Shown in pieces: positions 33,405 through 42,017 of a DNA stretch of 42,415 bases (the stretch's first letter is position 1; the number at the start of each line of letters is the position of its first letter). Origin of the DNA: Saprospiraceae bacterium UBA6168 (lineage in GTDB: Bacteria; Bacteroidota; Bacteroidia; Chitinophagales; Saprospiraceae); contig DIUC01000028.1 in NCBI GenBank assembly GCA_002435785.1, positions 67,377-109,791 of the forward strand, in the 5' to 3' direction. A program made the position numbers and the translations under genes. The notes below the pieces were generated by a model. It made no database searches and was not told the origin of the DNA. It worked only from the letters and a program-made list of their open reading frames with translations.

Positions 33405-34502
33405 ATGGCTCTAAAAGCAGGCATCATCGGACTTCCAAACGTTGGCAAATCCACCCTTTTCAATGCGCTCACCTCTGCAAAGGCATTGGCGGCGAACTAC
33501 CCATTTGCCACCAAAGACCCCAATGTGGGCATCATCACGGTGCCGGATGCACGGCTCGACAAGCTGTATGAACTCGTAAACCCGAAATCGTTGTTGCCTA
33601 CCAGCATCGAAATCGTGGACATTGCCGGCCTCATCAAGGGGGCCAGCAAGGGCGAGGGCTTGGGCAACCAGTTCCTTGCCAATATCCGGGAATGCGACGC
33701 CATCATCCAGGTGGTGCGCTGCTTCTACGACGACAATATCGTACACGTGGACGGTGGCGTGGACCCGGTTCGGGACAAGGACGTGATTGACACGGAGCTG
33801 ATTCTAAAGGATATTGACACCGTGGAAAAGCGCCTCGACCGCCTGCGCAAGTCGGCCAAAACAGGCGTCAAACAAGACGTTCATTTCGTGACGGTCGGCG
33901 AAGCCATCATGGCGCATTTGAACGAAGGCAAGCCCGCCCGCTCCATGCAGCTCGAAGGCGGCGACCTCGAACTGCTCGAAGACATGATGTTGATGACGGC
34001 AAAGCCAATCCTCTATGTTTGCAACGTGGATGAGGCCAGCGTGAAAACCGGAAATGAGCTAACCAAAAAGTTCGTGGAAGCCGTGAAGGGCGAACCAGCC
34101 GAAGTCATTTTCATCAGTGCCGCCATCGAAGCGGAGATAGCGCAGATGGACACCAAGGAGGAGCGCATCGAGTACCTCGAAATGATGGGCCTGGAAGAAC
34201 CCGGCGTCAACCGCTTGATTCGTGCCACCTACAAGTTGCTCGACCTCATCACCTATTTCACCGTCGGTGAAAAAGAAGTGCGTGCCTGGACCATCCACCG
34301 TGGCTGGAAAGCACCGAAGGCTGCCAGCGTCATCCATACTGATTTTGAAAAAGGCTTCATCCGGGCGGAGGTCATCAAATACGACGACTACGTAAAATAC
34401 GGCTCAGAAGCTGCCATCAAAGAGGCCGGGAAAATGGGCGTGGAAGGTAAGGAGTACGTCGTTCACGATGGCGATTGCATGCACTTCCGGTTCAATGTTT
34501 AG
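33405..34502 (+). CDS. ychF: redox-regulated ATPase/GTPase YchF
   Basis: This 365-residue Obg-family P-loop protein is the full usual length. G1 GLPNVGKST is near residues 9-17, switch regions ANYPFATKDPNVG follow, G3 is DIAGLIKGASKGEGLGNQFL, and the G4-like NVDE is in YVCNVDEAS. The C-terminal TGS domain runs through LITYFTVGEKEVRAWTIHRGWKAPKAASVIHTDFEKGFIRAEVI. YchF/OLA1 proteins bind ATP, associate with ribosomes and influence stress and redox responses. The gene is alone, with a repeat-derived hairpin in its leader and another after its stop. Confidence 0.97.
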   Translation: MALKAGIIGLPNVGKSTLFNALTSAKALAANYPFATKDPNVGIITVPDARLDKLYELVNPKSLLPTSIEIVDIAGLIKGASKGEGLGNQFLANIRECDAIIQVVRCFYDDNIVHVDGGVDPVRDKDVIDTELILKDIDTVEKRLDRLRKSAKTGVKQDVHFVTVGEAIMAHLNEGKPARSMQLEGGDLELLEDMMLMTAKPILYVCNVDEASVKTGNELTKKFVEAVKGEPAEVIFISAAIEAEIAQMDTKEERIEYLEMMGLEEPGVNRLIRATYKLLDLITYFTVGEKEVRAWTIHRGWKAPKAASVIHTDFEKGFIRAEVIKYDDYVKYGSEAAIKEAGKMGVEGKEYVVHDGDCMHFRFNV

Positions 34503-34523
34503 GGGGCAGGGTTGAGAGATTGA

Positions 34524-34586
34524 GAGGTTGAGGGTTTGAGGGTTTGAGATGCCCTCTGCTTCGCAAACCTTCAAACCCTCAACCTC
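34524..34586. repeat. 8-mer repeat hairpin, likely terminator between ychF and the T9SS gene
   Basis: The arms 34524-34546 (GAGGTTGAGGGTTTGAGGGTTTG pattern) and 34564-34586 match at 22 of 23 positions around a 17-nt loop. The left side is built of TTGAGGGT-type 8-mers. It fills the gap between two convergent stops and could end both transcripts. Confidence 0.8.
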
Positions 34587-34594
34587 CCAAACCC

Positions 34595-36742
34595 TCACCT
34601 CACCAGCGTGACATTGCCTTTCTTGGCAAAACGGAGGCCTCCGAAGCACGTTACCTCGACATAGAAACCATAGGCATCTGGCGGCTGGAGCTTTCCTTTG
34701 TAGGTGCCATCCCATCCCACGGCGGGGTCGTTGGACTCAAAAATCTTCTCGCCCCAGCGGTTGTAAACCACGAGCAGCACTTCCGACAAGTTGTTTCCAA
34801 TCACCCGAAATTGGTCGTTTTTGCCATCGCCATTGGGGGTAAAACCCGTTGGGATAAACACAAAAGGCTCCTCGCAAAGCGTCAGCACCACGATGACCAC
34901 GGTGCGTTCCACCACACAGCCATTCGAGTCCGTCACGGTAAGCACGTAGGACACGTCTTCATTGGGGGTGGAGACGGGATTGTGAATGCCAGCATTGTCT
35001 AACCAATCGGGGGGCGACCAAGTGTAGGTATAGCTGGGGTCATAAGTTGCCAATATCGGCACGGACTGCCCTTGCAGAATCGTGTCCAAAACAGGCGTGA
35101 CCGTTGCCGATGGCGACACGATGATGGTCACAGTTTTTTCCACCTGACAAAATCCTGTTGCATCATTAATGACCACCGTGTAGGTGGTCGTCTCCGTTGG
35201 GTTGGCAATGGGGTTGGGGCTGGTCGGGTTGTCGAGGTTGTCGGATGGCGACCAAAAATAAGTGGCGCCGGGGAAGGCACCATCTGGGTTGAGTTGGACG
35301 TTGCCGTCACCAATGCAAATGCCGGTGGAGTCTTCAAGCAGTGGGTCTTCGATGAAGAATACGGGGAAATTTTGCTCCAAGGTATCCATGCACCCGTTTT
35401 CGGCGGTGACGATGAGCGTGAGCAAGGCGTTCCCCGGTTCATTCAGCACAAACGAGGGGCTGAGTTCCGTGCTGCTCCACGTGTTTGCCCCTTGGGTCAG
35501 GTTCCATTGCCAACTGGCGATGGTAGAAATCGTGTCAATGGACGAATCCACCACGTCAATGGTGAGGCTGTCGGCGCAGTCGGCGTTGACGACATTGAAA
35601 TTTGCGAACAGCGAATTGTACAAAATCTGCACTTGCGACGAAAAGGTATCGGCGCAGACGGTTCCCGGCTCTGCCACCAGCATGATGGTGTACAGGCCCG
35701 AATCACTGTACGTGTAAGTGGGATTGGGTAGGGTAGAGGAGGCACCGGGATTGTTCGGGTCGTTGAAATACCAGACAAATTCATCAGCGCTCAAACTCTG
35801 GTTTTGAGTACTTACCGTAAAGCTTTCGCAGATTATTTCTGGGGCAAAAAATGCCGCCGTGGCGATGTCGCAGACCCCAATGTTCACCTGATAGTCCCGT
35901 CGCTTGGTGCCAATAAGCACGCCGTTCCGGTACTCCTCCACGCAAATGCCAATCACAAACTGGCCAATGGTATTGGGCATTCCCGTCAGCAAACCCGTCA
36001 CGGGGTTAATGCTCATGGCTGGAATCCCGCCGATTTGGTCGCTCACGTTGTAGGGCGGCAACCATGGCACTATCATGTAGGGTGGGGCGTTTGGTGGCTG
36101 TGGCTGCGGCGCTTGTGGCGTTGCGCCATTTAGTGGGTCGCACAGCTTGTAGGCCAAGGAGTCCCCATCCGGGTCAACCGCCGATTGGTCAATGGCAAAC
36201 GGCTGGTTTACGCACAGGAACAGTGGCGGCCAATTGTTGAAAACGGGACTGCTGTTGCATTCCTGCAAAGCTTGTGGCCCAATGATGATGCTGTAAGTAG
36301 CGCCTACATCTTCTGGTGCTATGAGGTTGGAAATGGTATTGTTGCGGCAGCAACGCTGATAAACAAGGTGGTATCCAGCAGCTTCAAAGGGTAAAAATGC
36401 GGTGGTGGTATAGGTGGTGGTGTTTACACAAACATTCGGGGGTGCCACAAAGCACTCGCTGCTCAAATCGGGATTCAAAGTGTCATTCAGCATGGGGTTG
36501 AGGTTCACCAATAATTGCGTGTACAACGAGTTGTTGGAATTTCGGAAAACCCCGATGGATGCGGGGGCATCAAACCACGGTACACCATTGAAGCAGTCCC
36601 TAAAAATGGTCAGCTTGATTTCGTAAAGGCTGTTCCCGAGGCAGGTGTAGGTCATTTCCCCGCCAACGATATGGGTGGCACGGGACAGCAGGGGCAGCAT
36701 GAGCAGCAAAATGACGCATTGAATTCGTAAACGATTGGGCAT
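34595..36742 (-). CDS. T9SS type B secreted PKD-domain protein
   Basis: 715 residues from ATG 36742; an ATG at 36823 adds 27 residues before the obvious signal peptide. Signal peptide 1-22 (ILLLMLPLLSRA) is followed by THIVGGEMTYTCLGNSLYEIKLTIFRDC, a recurrent N-terminal module of Bacteroidota gliding-associated proteins. A cadherin/PKD-like stretch comes next (DQSAVDPDGDSLAYKLCDP), then PKD domains with the YTYSDSGLYTIML and TTTYTVVINDATG signatures. The C-terminal type B sorting domain is FIPTGFTPNGDGKNDQFRVIG ... VYNRWGEKIFES ... KKGNVTLVR. It is exported by T9SS to the cell surface, with an adhesive or structural role inferred. Confidence 0.92.
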   Translation of the reverse strand: MPNRLRIQCVILLLMLPLLSRATHIVGGEMTYTCLGNSLYEIKLTIFRDCFNGVPWFDAPASIGVFRNSNNSLYTQLLVNLNPMLNDTLNPDLSSECFVAPPNVCVNTTTYTTTAFLPFEAAGYHLVYQRCCRNNTISNLIAPEDVGATYSIIIGPQALQECNSSPVFNNWPPLFLCVNQPFAIDQSAVDPDGDSLAYKLCDPLNGATPQAPQPQPPNAPPYMIVPWLPPYNVSDQIGGIPAMSINPVTGLLTGMPNTIGQFVIGICVEEYRNGVLIGTKRRDYQVNIGVCDIATAAFFAPEIICESFTVSTQNQSLSADEFVWYFNDPNNPGASSTLPNPTYTYSDSGLYTIMLVAEPGTVCADTFSSQVQILYNSLFANFNVVNADCADSLTIDVVDSSIDTISTIASWQWNLTQGANTWSSTELSPSFVLNEPGNALLTLIVTAENGCMDTLEQNFPVFFIEDPLLEDSTGICIGDGNVQLNPDGAFPGATYFWSPSDNLDNPTSPNPIANPTETTTYTVVINDATGFCQVEKTVTIIVSPSATVTPVLDTILQGQSVPILATYDPSYTYTWSPPDWLDNAGIHNPVSTPNEDVSYVLTVTDSNGCVVERTVVIVVLTLCEEPFVFIPTGFTPNGDGKNDQFRVIGNNLSEVLLVVYNRWGEKIFESNDPAVGWDGTYKGKLQPPDAYGFYVEVTCFGGLRFAKKGNVTLVR

Positions 36743-36883
36743 ATTTGACAGCGTTTTTTTCGTAAAATTGAAGTCGCCGAACAAGTTACGGACAACCCTC
36801 GGTTTTCGAGGGCTAAAGTCCACTAAATGTTTGATTTTGGCAAAAAAACGGACAAACTTGGGCTGGATATTTTTTCCACTTGC

Positions 36884-36891
36884 TACCTTTC
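36884..36891 (+). promoter_or_regulatory. -7 promoter element for nnr-rlmH
   Basis: TACCTTTC, a one-base variant of TAnnTTTG, lies 43 nt before the nnr ATG. TTG at 36858-36860 is 23 nt upstream, slightly long for a -33 box. Confidence 0.4.
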
Positions 36892-36934
36892 CGCTTGAAA
36901 TCCTGATTCACACCAGTTCTGAACAATCACTTCC

Positions 36935-38449
36935 ATGAAGATTTTCTCCGCCGCACAAATCCGAGCATTGGATGCCTACACCATCCAGCACGAACCGATT
37001 TCGTCCATTGACCTCATGGAACGGGCTGCCTCGGCGTTTTACGAGTGGTTCGTCTGCCAGTTCCCGAATCGCCACCAGAAAATCTATGTGTTTTGCGGAA
37101 CTGGCAACAACGGTGGCGACGGGCTGGCGGTTGCCCGGCTCCTCAGCCAAAACTTCTATGAAGTCGAGGCCTACCTGCTGCACTTTGCAGGGGCATTGAG
37201 CGAGGACTGCGCCACCAACCTCGCCCGCTTGCGGAAGGGCGGCAATTGTGCCATCCACGAACTGACCCAAAACGACGAACTTCCCCAAATCCCCGCTGGT
37301 GCCATCGTCATAGATGCCATTTTCGGCAGTGGCCTGAACCGACCCGTGGCGGGCCATTTTGCGCAAGCAATCAAAAACTTGAACGAGCAGCAAGCAATCC
37401 GGGTCGCCATTGACATTCCCTCCGGCATGTTCGCTGACCAACCGACCACTGGGCCGAGCATCCTGGCCGATTGGACCTTCAGCTTTGAGTTTCCCAAGCG
37501 GGCGTTCTTTTTCCCAGAGAACCAGCACCGCCTCGGCCAGTGGACGGTTGGCAGCATCGGCCTGCACCCCAGCCTCATCGAAACCGAGCCTACACCTTAT
37601 TATATGGTGGAGGAAAAAATGGTGAAATGCCTGCTCCGCCATCGCCACCGGCACGACCACAAGGGCAGCTTCGGCCATGCGCTGCTCGTGGCGGGCAGCT
37701 ATGGGAAAATCGGTGCGGCCATCCTTGCGGCACGGGCTTGTTTGCGCAGCGGCGCAGGGTTGTTGACGGTTCACGCCCCAAAATGCGGCTATGAAATCCT
37801 GCAAATCGCCATTCCGGAGGCAATGGTCAGCGTGGATGAGCACCAGTTCGCCGTGACCAACCTGCACGAGGATTTGGGCAAGTACAAGGCCATCGGTATT
37901 GGCTGCGGGATTGGCACCAACGACCTGACGGCCCAGGCGCTGACCGATTTGTTGCAGCGAAACACCGCCCCGGTGGTGTTGGATGCCGATGCGCTGAACC
38001 TGTTGGCAAGCCATCCCGATTGCTTCCGGCTTTTGCCAAAGCACAGCATCCTGACCCCGCACGTCCGGGAGTTCGAGCGGATGTTCGGGCCTTCGGCCAA
38101 TGATTTTGAGCGAAACGACTTGCAGCTTCGCAAAGCGGAGGAACTGGGTGTTTTTCTGATTTTGAAAGGGGCAAACACGGCCATCGCTTGCCCCAATGGC
38201 CACTGCTTTTTCAACAACAACGGCAACCCCGGCATGGCCACGGGTGGCAGCGGGGATGTGCTCACGGGAATCCTGACGGGACTATTGGCGCAAGGCTACC
38301 CTCCGCTCGAAGCCTGCCAGTTGGGGGTGTACCTCCACGGCCTCGCTGGCGACCTGGCCATGAAGGACCTCGAACAGGAGGCACTGCTGGCAGGTGACAT
38401 CACCGCCCACCTCGGTAGGGCTTACAAACTGCTAAAGCCCATCGCATGA
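36935..38449 (+). CDS. nnr: bifunctional NAD(P)H-hydrate epimerase / ADP-dependent dehydratase
   Basis: 504 residues with two fused repair enzymes. Residues about 1-215 form the YjeF_N epimerase (MKIFSAAQIRALDAYTI, VFCGTGNNGGDGLAVARLL, AIFGSGLNRPVAG, VAIDIPSGMFAD). Residues about 225-504 form the ribokinase-like dehydratase (HKGSFGHALLVAGSYGKIGAAILAARACLRSGAGLLT, VLDADALNLLA, LTPHVREFERMFG, GNPGMATGGSGDVLTGILTGLLAQG). Together they restore damaged hydrated NADH and NADPH. Its stop overlaps the rlmH ATG by 4 bp (ATGA), so the two are translationally coupled. Older annotations call it a carbohydrate kinase. Confidence 0.96.
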   Translation: MKIFSAAQIRALDAYTIQHEPISSIDLMERAASAFYEWFVCQFPNRHQKIYVFCGTGNNGGDGLAVARLLSQNFYEVEAYLLHFAGALSEDCATNLARLRKGGNCAIHELTQNDELPQIPAGAIVIDAIFGSGLNRPVAGHFAQAIKNLNEQQAIRVAIDIPSGMFADQPTTGPSILADWTFSFEFPKRAFFFPENQHRLGQWTVGSIGLHPSLIETEPTPYYMVEEKMVKCLLRHRHRHDHKGSFGHALLVAGSYGKIGAAILAARACLRSGAGLLTVHAPKCGYEILQIAIPEAMVSVDEHQFAVTNLHEDLGKYKAIGIGCGIGTNDLTAQALTDLLQRNTAPVVLDADALNLLASHPDCFRLLPKHSILTPHVREFERMFGPSANDFERNDLQLRKAEELGVFLILKGANTAIACPNGHCFFNNNGNPGMATGGSGDVLTGILTGLLAQGYPPLEACQLGVYLHGLAGDLAMKDLEQEALLAGDITAHLGRAYKLLKPIA

Positions 38450-38919
38450 AGGTAGAATTTTGGTGGATTGGCAAAACGGCCTTCTCGTACCTCGACGAGG
38501 GGATGGCGATTTATGAAAAGCGGCTGGGGCATTACCTGCCCTTTGCTTCGGTGGTACTGCCGGATGTGAAAAATGCCGGAACCATGCCCCCCGACCAGCT
38601 CAAGCAAAAGGAGGGCGAGCTGGTTATTTCCCGACTCAAGAAAGAGGATTTGTTAGTTTTGCTGGACGAACGGGGCAGGCAAATGACTTCGGTTGAGTTC
38701 GCTGGTTTCATCGAGCAAAAACGGCAACTTAGCTCAAAGCGCATGGTCTTTTTGGTGGGTGGTGCTTGGGGCTTCTCCGAGGAAGTCTATCAGCGGGCCG
38801 ACTTCAAGATTGCCCTGTCAAAAATGACCTTCTCGCACCAAATGGTCCGGCTGTTTTTCTTGGAACAACTGTACCGTGCCATGACCATATTGCGGGGAGA
38901 ATCTTATCACAATGAGTAG
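38446..38919 (+). CDS. rlmH: 23S rRNA (pseudouridine1915-N3)-methyltransferase RlmH
   Basis: This 157-residue SPOUT methyltransferase has the usual length. VGGAWGFSEEVYQRADFKIALSKMTFSHQMVRLFFLEQLYRAMTILRGESYHNE is the hallmark SAM-binding trefoil-knot end. It methylates pseudouridine 1915 in helix 69 of 23S rRNA on assembled 70S ribosomes. The start overlaps the nnr stop, and the downstream rhomboid gene follows after a repeat-filled gap of about 110 bp. Confidence 0.97.
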   Translation: MKVEFWWIGKTAFSYLDEGMAIYEKRLGHYLPFASVVLPDVKNAGTMPPDQLKQKEGELVISRLKKEDLLVLLDERGRQMTSVEFAGFIEQKRQLSSKRMVFLVGGAWGFSEEVYQRADFKIALSKMTFSHQMVRLFFLEQLYRAMTILRGESYHNE

Positions 38920-39027
38920 GGGTTTTAGTGTTTTGGGGTTTTGGGGTTTTGGGAGAGCGCTGACTTAATCCCACACTCGCTCAACATCTCAGACGCTCAA
39001 TCGCTCACCATCTCAAACTCTCAATCT
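38920..39027. repeat. 8-mer quasi-tandem repeats running up to the rhomboid start codon
   Basis: A G/T half (38920-38953, units GGGGTTTT) is followed by a C/A half of exact 8-nt pacing from 38974: CACTCGCT|CAACATCT|CAGACGCT|CAATCGCT|CACCATCT|CAAACTCT|CAATCT, directly abutting ATG 39028. The usual ribosome-binding region is therefore made of repeat. Confidence 0.85.
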
Positions 39028-39660
39028 ATGACCATCACCGTCACCCTTGTCATCATCGTCATCACTGTCATTTTTTCTTGGCTTGCCTTCAACAACCGGG
39101 ACTTGTTTCTCAAGTTCATGCACTACCCGTATGAGGAGCACCGGGACAAGGAATACTACCGATGGGTCACGTCGGTGTTCCTGCATGGAAGTTGGTTGCA
39201 CTTGGCCATCAACATGTTTGTGCTGTGGAGCTTCGGCACGTTCATCGAGAGCGTATTCGTAGAGCTTTTCGGGGTGACGATGGGGCGGATAAACTTCCTG
39301 TCGCTTTACCTGCTTTCCGGGGTGTTTGCGGACATACCCACCTATTTCAAGCACAAAAACAACCAGTCGTTCAGTAGTGTGGGTGCATCGGGCGCCACGT
39401 CGGGCATCATGTTCGCCTTCGCCCTGCTGCTCCCGTGGGAGAAAATCTACCTTTTTGGCGTTATTCCCATCCCCGCCATAGTTGCAGCGGTGCTGTACCT
39501 TGTTTACTCCTCCTATTCCGCCAGGCAAGAGGCAGGCAGCCGCATTGACCACGAGGCCCACTTCTGGGGAGCGGTGTTTGGCTTTGCCTTTACCGTCGCC
39601 TTGAAGCCTGCGCTGTTCACGAGTTTCTTGAATCAGGTGGTGAATGGGCTTCCTTTTTAA
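39028..39660 (+). CDS. rhomboid family intramembrane serine protease
   Basis: 210 residues from ATG 39028 (MTITVTLVIIVITVIFSW); an upstream frame to 38941 would only translate repeat DNA. Six membrane segments are likely. Rhomboid catalytic features are LHLAINMF (His and Asn of the oxyanion region), SVGASGATSG with nucleophile Ser121 in GxSG, and EAHFWGAVFGF with catalytic His178. It cleaves membrane proteins within or near the bilayer; the substrate is unknown. It lies downstream of rlmH on the same strand and may be co-transcribed through the repeat. Confidence 0.9.
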   Translation: MTITVTLVIIVITVIFSWLAFNNRDLFLKFMHYPYEEHRDKEYYRWVTSVFLHGSWLHLAINMFVLWSFGTFIESVFVELFGVTMGRINFLSLYLLSGVFADIPTYFKHKNNQSFSSVGASGATSGIMFAFALLLPWEKIYLFGVIPIPAIVAAVLYLVYSSYSARQEAGSRIDHEAHFWGAVFGFAFTVALKPALFTSFLNQVVNGLPF

Positions 39661-39682
39661 CGAATAAATTGCTCACGCCACG

Positions 39683-40110
39683 GTCGCCGTCCCGCTGTTG
39701 TTGCGCAGCAACGGTATTGGGGTACTTGGTATTAGGTATTTGGTATTTGGTATTAAGTCCCGCTGTGCGTCCCGCTATGTGTCGCTTTTGTCATTGCGCA
39801 GCAACGTGATTTGGTATTTGGTATTTGGTATTGGGTATTGGGTATTAAGTCCCACTGTGCGCCGCCTTTGTCATTGCGCAGCAACGTTATTGGGTATTGG
39901 GTATTGGGTATTGGGTATTAAGTCCCGCTGTGCGTCCCGCTGTGTGCCGCTTTTGTCATTGCGCAGCAACGTTATTGGGTATTGGGTATTGGGTATTAAG
40001 TCCCGCTGTGCGCCCCGCTATGTGTCGCTTTTGTCATTGCGCAGCAACGTTATTTGGTATTGGTATTTGGTATTTGGTATTGGGTATTAAGCCCCGCCGT
40101 GCGCCGCCTT
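39683..40110. repeat. compound minisatellite, about five units of 78-93 bp with internal 7-mers
   Basis: The marker TGCGCAGCAACG starts at 39702, 39795, 39875, 39960 and 40038 (spacing 93, 80, 85, 78). Each unit combines TTTGTCATTGCGCAGCAACG, a run of 7-mers (TGGTATT, GGGTATT, AGGTATT), and AAGTCCCGCTGTGCG with CGCTATGTGTCGC. Length differences come from the number of 7-mers. Frames read through here have no protein-like content. Confidence 0.9.
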
Positions 40111-40126
40111 TGTCATGTCATAAAAA

Positions 40127-40165
40127 AAAAGCGTAGCCGGAGATACCATCCCCAACTACGCTTTT
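40127..40165 (-). terminator. rho-independent terminator of the SPFH gene
   Basis: AAAAGCGTAG (40127-40136) pairs with CTACGCTTTT (40156-40165). The A-run at 40122-40130 becomes a U-tract on the minus strand, 23 bp after the SPFH stop codon. Confidence 0.85.
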
Positions 40166-40187
40166 ATTCATTGCAGCCGATGCTACA

Positions 40188-41099
40188 TCAATTCTTCTTG
40201 GTCCGCTCGGTCAGCTCTTTGGTGGCCACCAACGACGTCACCATCGAGGTGAGCATGTCGGTAGCGGCGGTGGGAGCATTGGGCATGAGAATTAAAGTGC
40301 TGTTGGCATTTTCACCCACCGAATGCAGGGTATCGTAGTGCTGGGTGATGACGATGAGGGCCGATGCTTCCTGCGAATTGATGCCCACATTGTTCAGGAT
40401 GCCGACACTGTCCTCCAAGCCCCGAGCGATTTCCCGGCGCTGGTCGGCGATACCTTGGCCTTGTAGGCGCTTGCTTTCCGCTTCGGCACGGGCCTTGGCC
40501 ACGATGCGTATCTTTTCGGCCTCGCCTTCGTACTCGGCAGCCGTTTTTTTCCGCTCGGCGGCATTGATATGGTTCATGGCCTCCTTCACGGCGGCGGCAG
40601 GGTCAATGTCCGTGACAAGGGCCTTCACGATATAGTAACCGTATTCGTTCATGGCCTCGTCCAATTCCCGCTTGATGGCCACGGCGATGTCGTCCTTGCG
40701 CTCAAACACATCGTCGAGCTTCATCTTGGGCACCTCTGCCCGCACCACATCAAAGATGTAGGAAGACATCTGCTCATAAGGGTTTTGCAGTTTGTAAAAG
40801 GCGTCGTAGATGGACTCCGGCTTGATGAGGTACTGCACCGACACCTTGATGCTGACGAACACATCGTCTTTGGTCTTGGTCTCCACCGGTACATCCAACT
40901 GTTGGATTTTCATGGTGATGCGGCCAGCGATGCTGTCAACAAACGGCACCTTGAACTGCAAGCCTGCCTGCCGTACGCTGTGGAACTTGCCGAAGCGCTG
41001 GACGATGGCCGCTGTCTGCTGTTTGACGGTGAACAATCCCGAGGAGATAAAAATAAATCCCAGGAAGATGAGAATAGGAAGAAGGAAAGGGAAATCCAT
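40188..41099 (-). CDS. SPFH/band-7 domain membrane protein
   Basis: 303 residues. One N-terminal membrane segment (about 4-24) is followed by the SPFH domain (TAAIVQRFGKFHSVRQAGLQFKVPFVDSIAGRITMKIQQLDVPVETKTKDDVFVSIKVSVQYLI ... YEQMSSYIFDVVRAEVPKMKLDDVF). A charged coiled-coil comes next (NAAERKKTAAEYEGEAEKIRIVAKARAEAESKRLQGQGIADQRREIARG), then a C-terminal oligomerisation tail. It is of the stomatin/HflK-like type that forms membrane microdomain scaffolds. No NfeD or FtsH gene is adjacent. A -7-like element (TACCTTTC) is at 41160-41153. Confidence 0.92.
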   Translation of the reverse strand: MDFPFLLPILIFLGFIFISSGLFTVKQQTAAIVQRFGKFHSVRQAGLQFKVPFVDSIAGRITMKIQQLDVPVETKTKDDVFVSIKVSVQYLIKPESIYDAFYKLQNPYEQMSSYIFDVVRAEVPKMKLDDVFERKDDIAVAIKRELDEAMNEYGYYIVKALVTDIDPAAAVKEAMNHINAAERKKTAAEYEGEAEKIRIVAKARAEAESKRLQGQGIADQRREIARGLEDSVGILNNVGINSQEASALIVITQHYDTLHSVGENANSTLILMPNAPTAATDMLTSMVTSLVATKELTERTKKN

Positions 41100-41152
41100 G
41101 TCAATAATTTTTTGTGAAAAAATCTGGTTGAAGGTTGTGGCTCCAATCTGGG

Positions 41153-41160
41153 GAAAGGTA
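41153..41160 (-). promoter_or_regulatory. -7-like element upstream of the SPFH gene
   Basis: Minus-strand TACCTTTC, one base from TAnnTTTG, lies 54 nt before the start codon. No good -33 TTG was found. Confidence 0.4.
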
Positions 41161-41576
41161 TGGAATTTTCAGCCGAATACTCCACGAATGGCCAAAAAAA
41201 GACGACAACTTAACGGATAATGCGAAAAAAAGGGAAAATAAAAGGAAGGAACAAAAAAAAGAAAAACCACACAAGCACAGAGGTTGTTTTAGACCCCCTA
41301 AAATCATGGATAAGGTAGTCGAACTGTTTTCGGTAATCCTCCTGTCTGCACCTGCCATTGGCGGATGAAGAACCGGACAAGTCAACGGTCGAGGCCCGCC
41401 CTACTTGCAAGTCCAAATCACTCCCTAATGTTAAAATGTTGAGTCAAAACGAATTGGTGTACTTGTGCGGTTGTTTCTTTAAACAACGTATCGTTTATGT
41501 GTGCAAGGTAGGAGGTTTTCCAATAAGATGAAAGTGGTGGAAATATTTTTTTTGTTCAAAATTGAGGAAGCGGCTG
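41161..41576. other. gene-free region between the SPFH gene and the 79-bp minisatellite
   Basis: About 415 bp without a supportable gene. It starts A-rich with AAAAGGAAGGAAC-like purine runs. Short open frames on both strands have biased, non-protein-like composition. No tRNA or strong hairpin was seen. Confidence 0.5.
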
Positions 41577-41945
41577 CCCCCTGACCCCCTGAAGGGGAAC
41601 TTGCCTTGGCTGTCCCTCGCTGACCCTGCGCTTGGAGGTATGCCCGCACCATTTGGTGCCCCTGACCCCTGAAGGGGAACCTACCTCGACTGCCCCTCGC
41701 TGACCCTGTGCTTGAAGGTATGCCCGCACCACTTGGGCCCCTGACCCCTGAAGGGGAACCTGCCTTGGCTGTCCCTTGCTGACCCTGCGCTTGAAGGTGT
41801 GCCAGCACCACTTGGACCCCTGACCCCTAAAGGGGAACCTGCCTTGGCTGTCCCTCGCTGACCCTGCGCTTGAAGGTGTGTCCGCTCCACTTGGACCCCT
41901 GACCCCTAAAGGGGGACCTAATTCGACAGCCCTTCGCTGACTCCT
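41577..41945. repeat. 79-bp tandem minisatellite, about 4.6 copies
   Basis: Unit starts (CCCCTGACCCCT) fall at 41577, 41659, 41738, 41817 and 41896, giving spacings of 82, 79, 79 and 79. Each unit has a CCCCTGAAGGGG or CCCCTAAAGGGG small hairpin, then CTTGGCTGTCCCTCGCTGACC, CTGCGCTTGAAGGT and TGCCCGCACCACTTGG-like parts, with point variation. The CCCCT-AGGGG core resembles dispersed intergenic elements common in Bacteroidota. As 79 is not a multiple of three, the minus-strand open frames here are by-products. Confidence 0.92.
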
Positions 41946-41978
41946 GTACACAAATAAATGCCCGGCGTGACCGCAACG

Positions 41979-42017
41979 GTTCCCCTTTAGGGGTCAGGGG
42001 TCTATGTGGTGCGGGCA
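41979..42017 (-). repeat. inverted partial copy of the 79-bp unit, fused to the CRISPR array
   Basis: GGTTCCCCTTTAGGGGTCAG and the following GTGGTGCGGGCA are reverse complements of parts of the 79-bp unit (the CCCCTAAAGGGGAACC core and TGCCCGCACCAC). The last bases overlap the first CRISPR repeat. Confidence 0.8.

Noticed and set aside
36908..38203. 431-codon minus-strand open frame antisense to nnr
   Set aside because: The plus strand encodes a full-length NAD(P)H-hydrate repair enzyme with all motifs. The antisense frame is a by-product of GC-rich codon use and has no recognisable domain.
38941..39027. Upstream ATG extending the rhomboid protein by 29 residues
   Set aside because: The extension would translate only the 8-mer repeats. 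The hydrophobic first helix starts at ATG 39028.
39698..40136. Open frames of 79-130 codons inside the compound minisatellite
   Set aside because: They translate the repeat unit only (KSRCA..VSLLSLRSNV type) and shift frame between units; no promoter is present.
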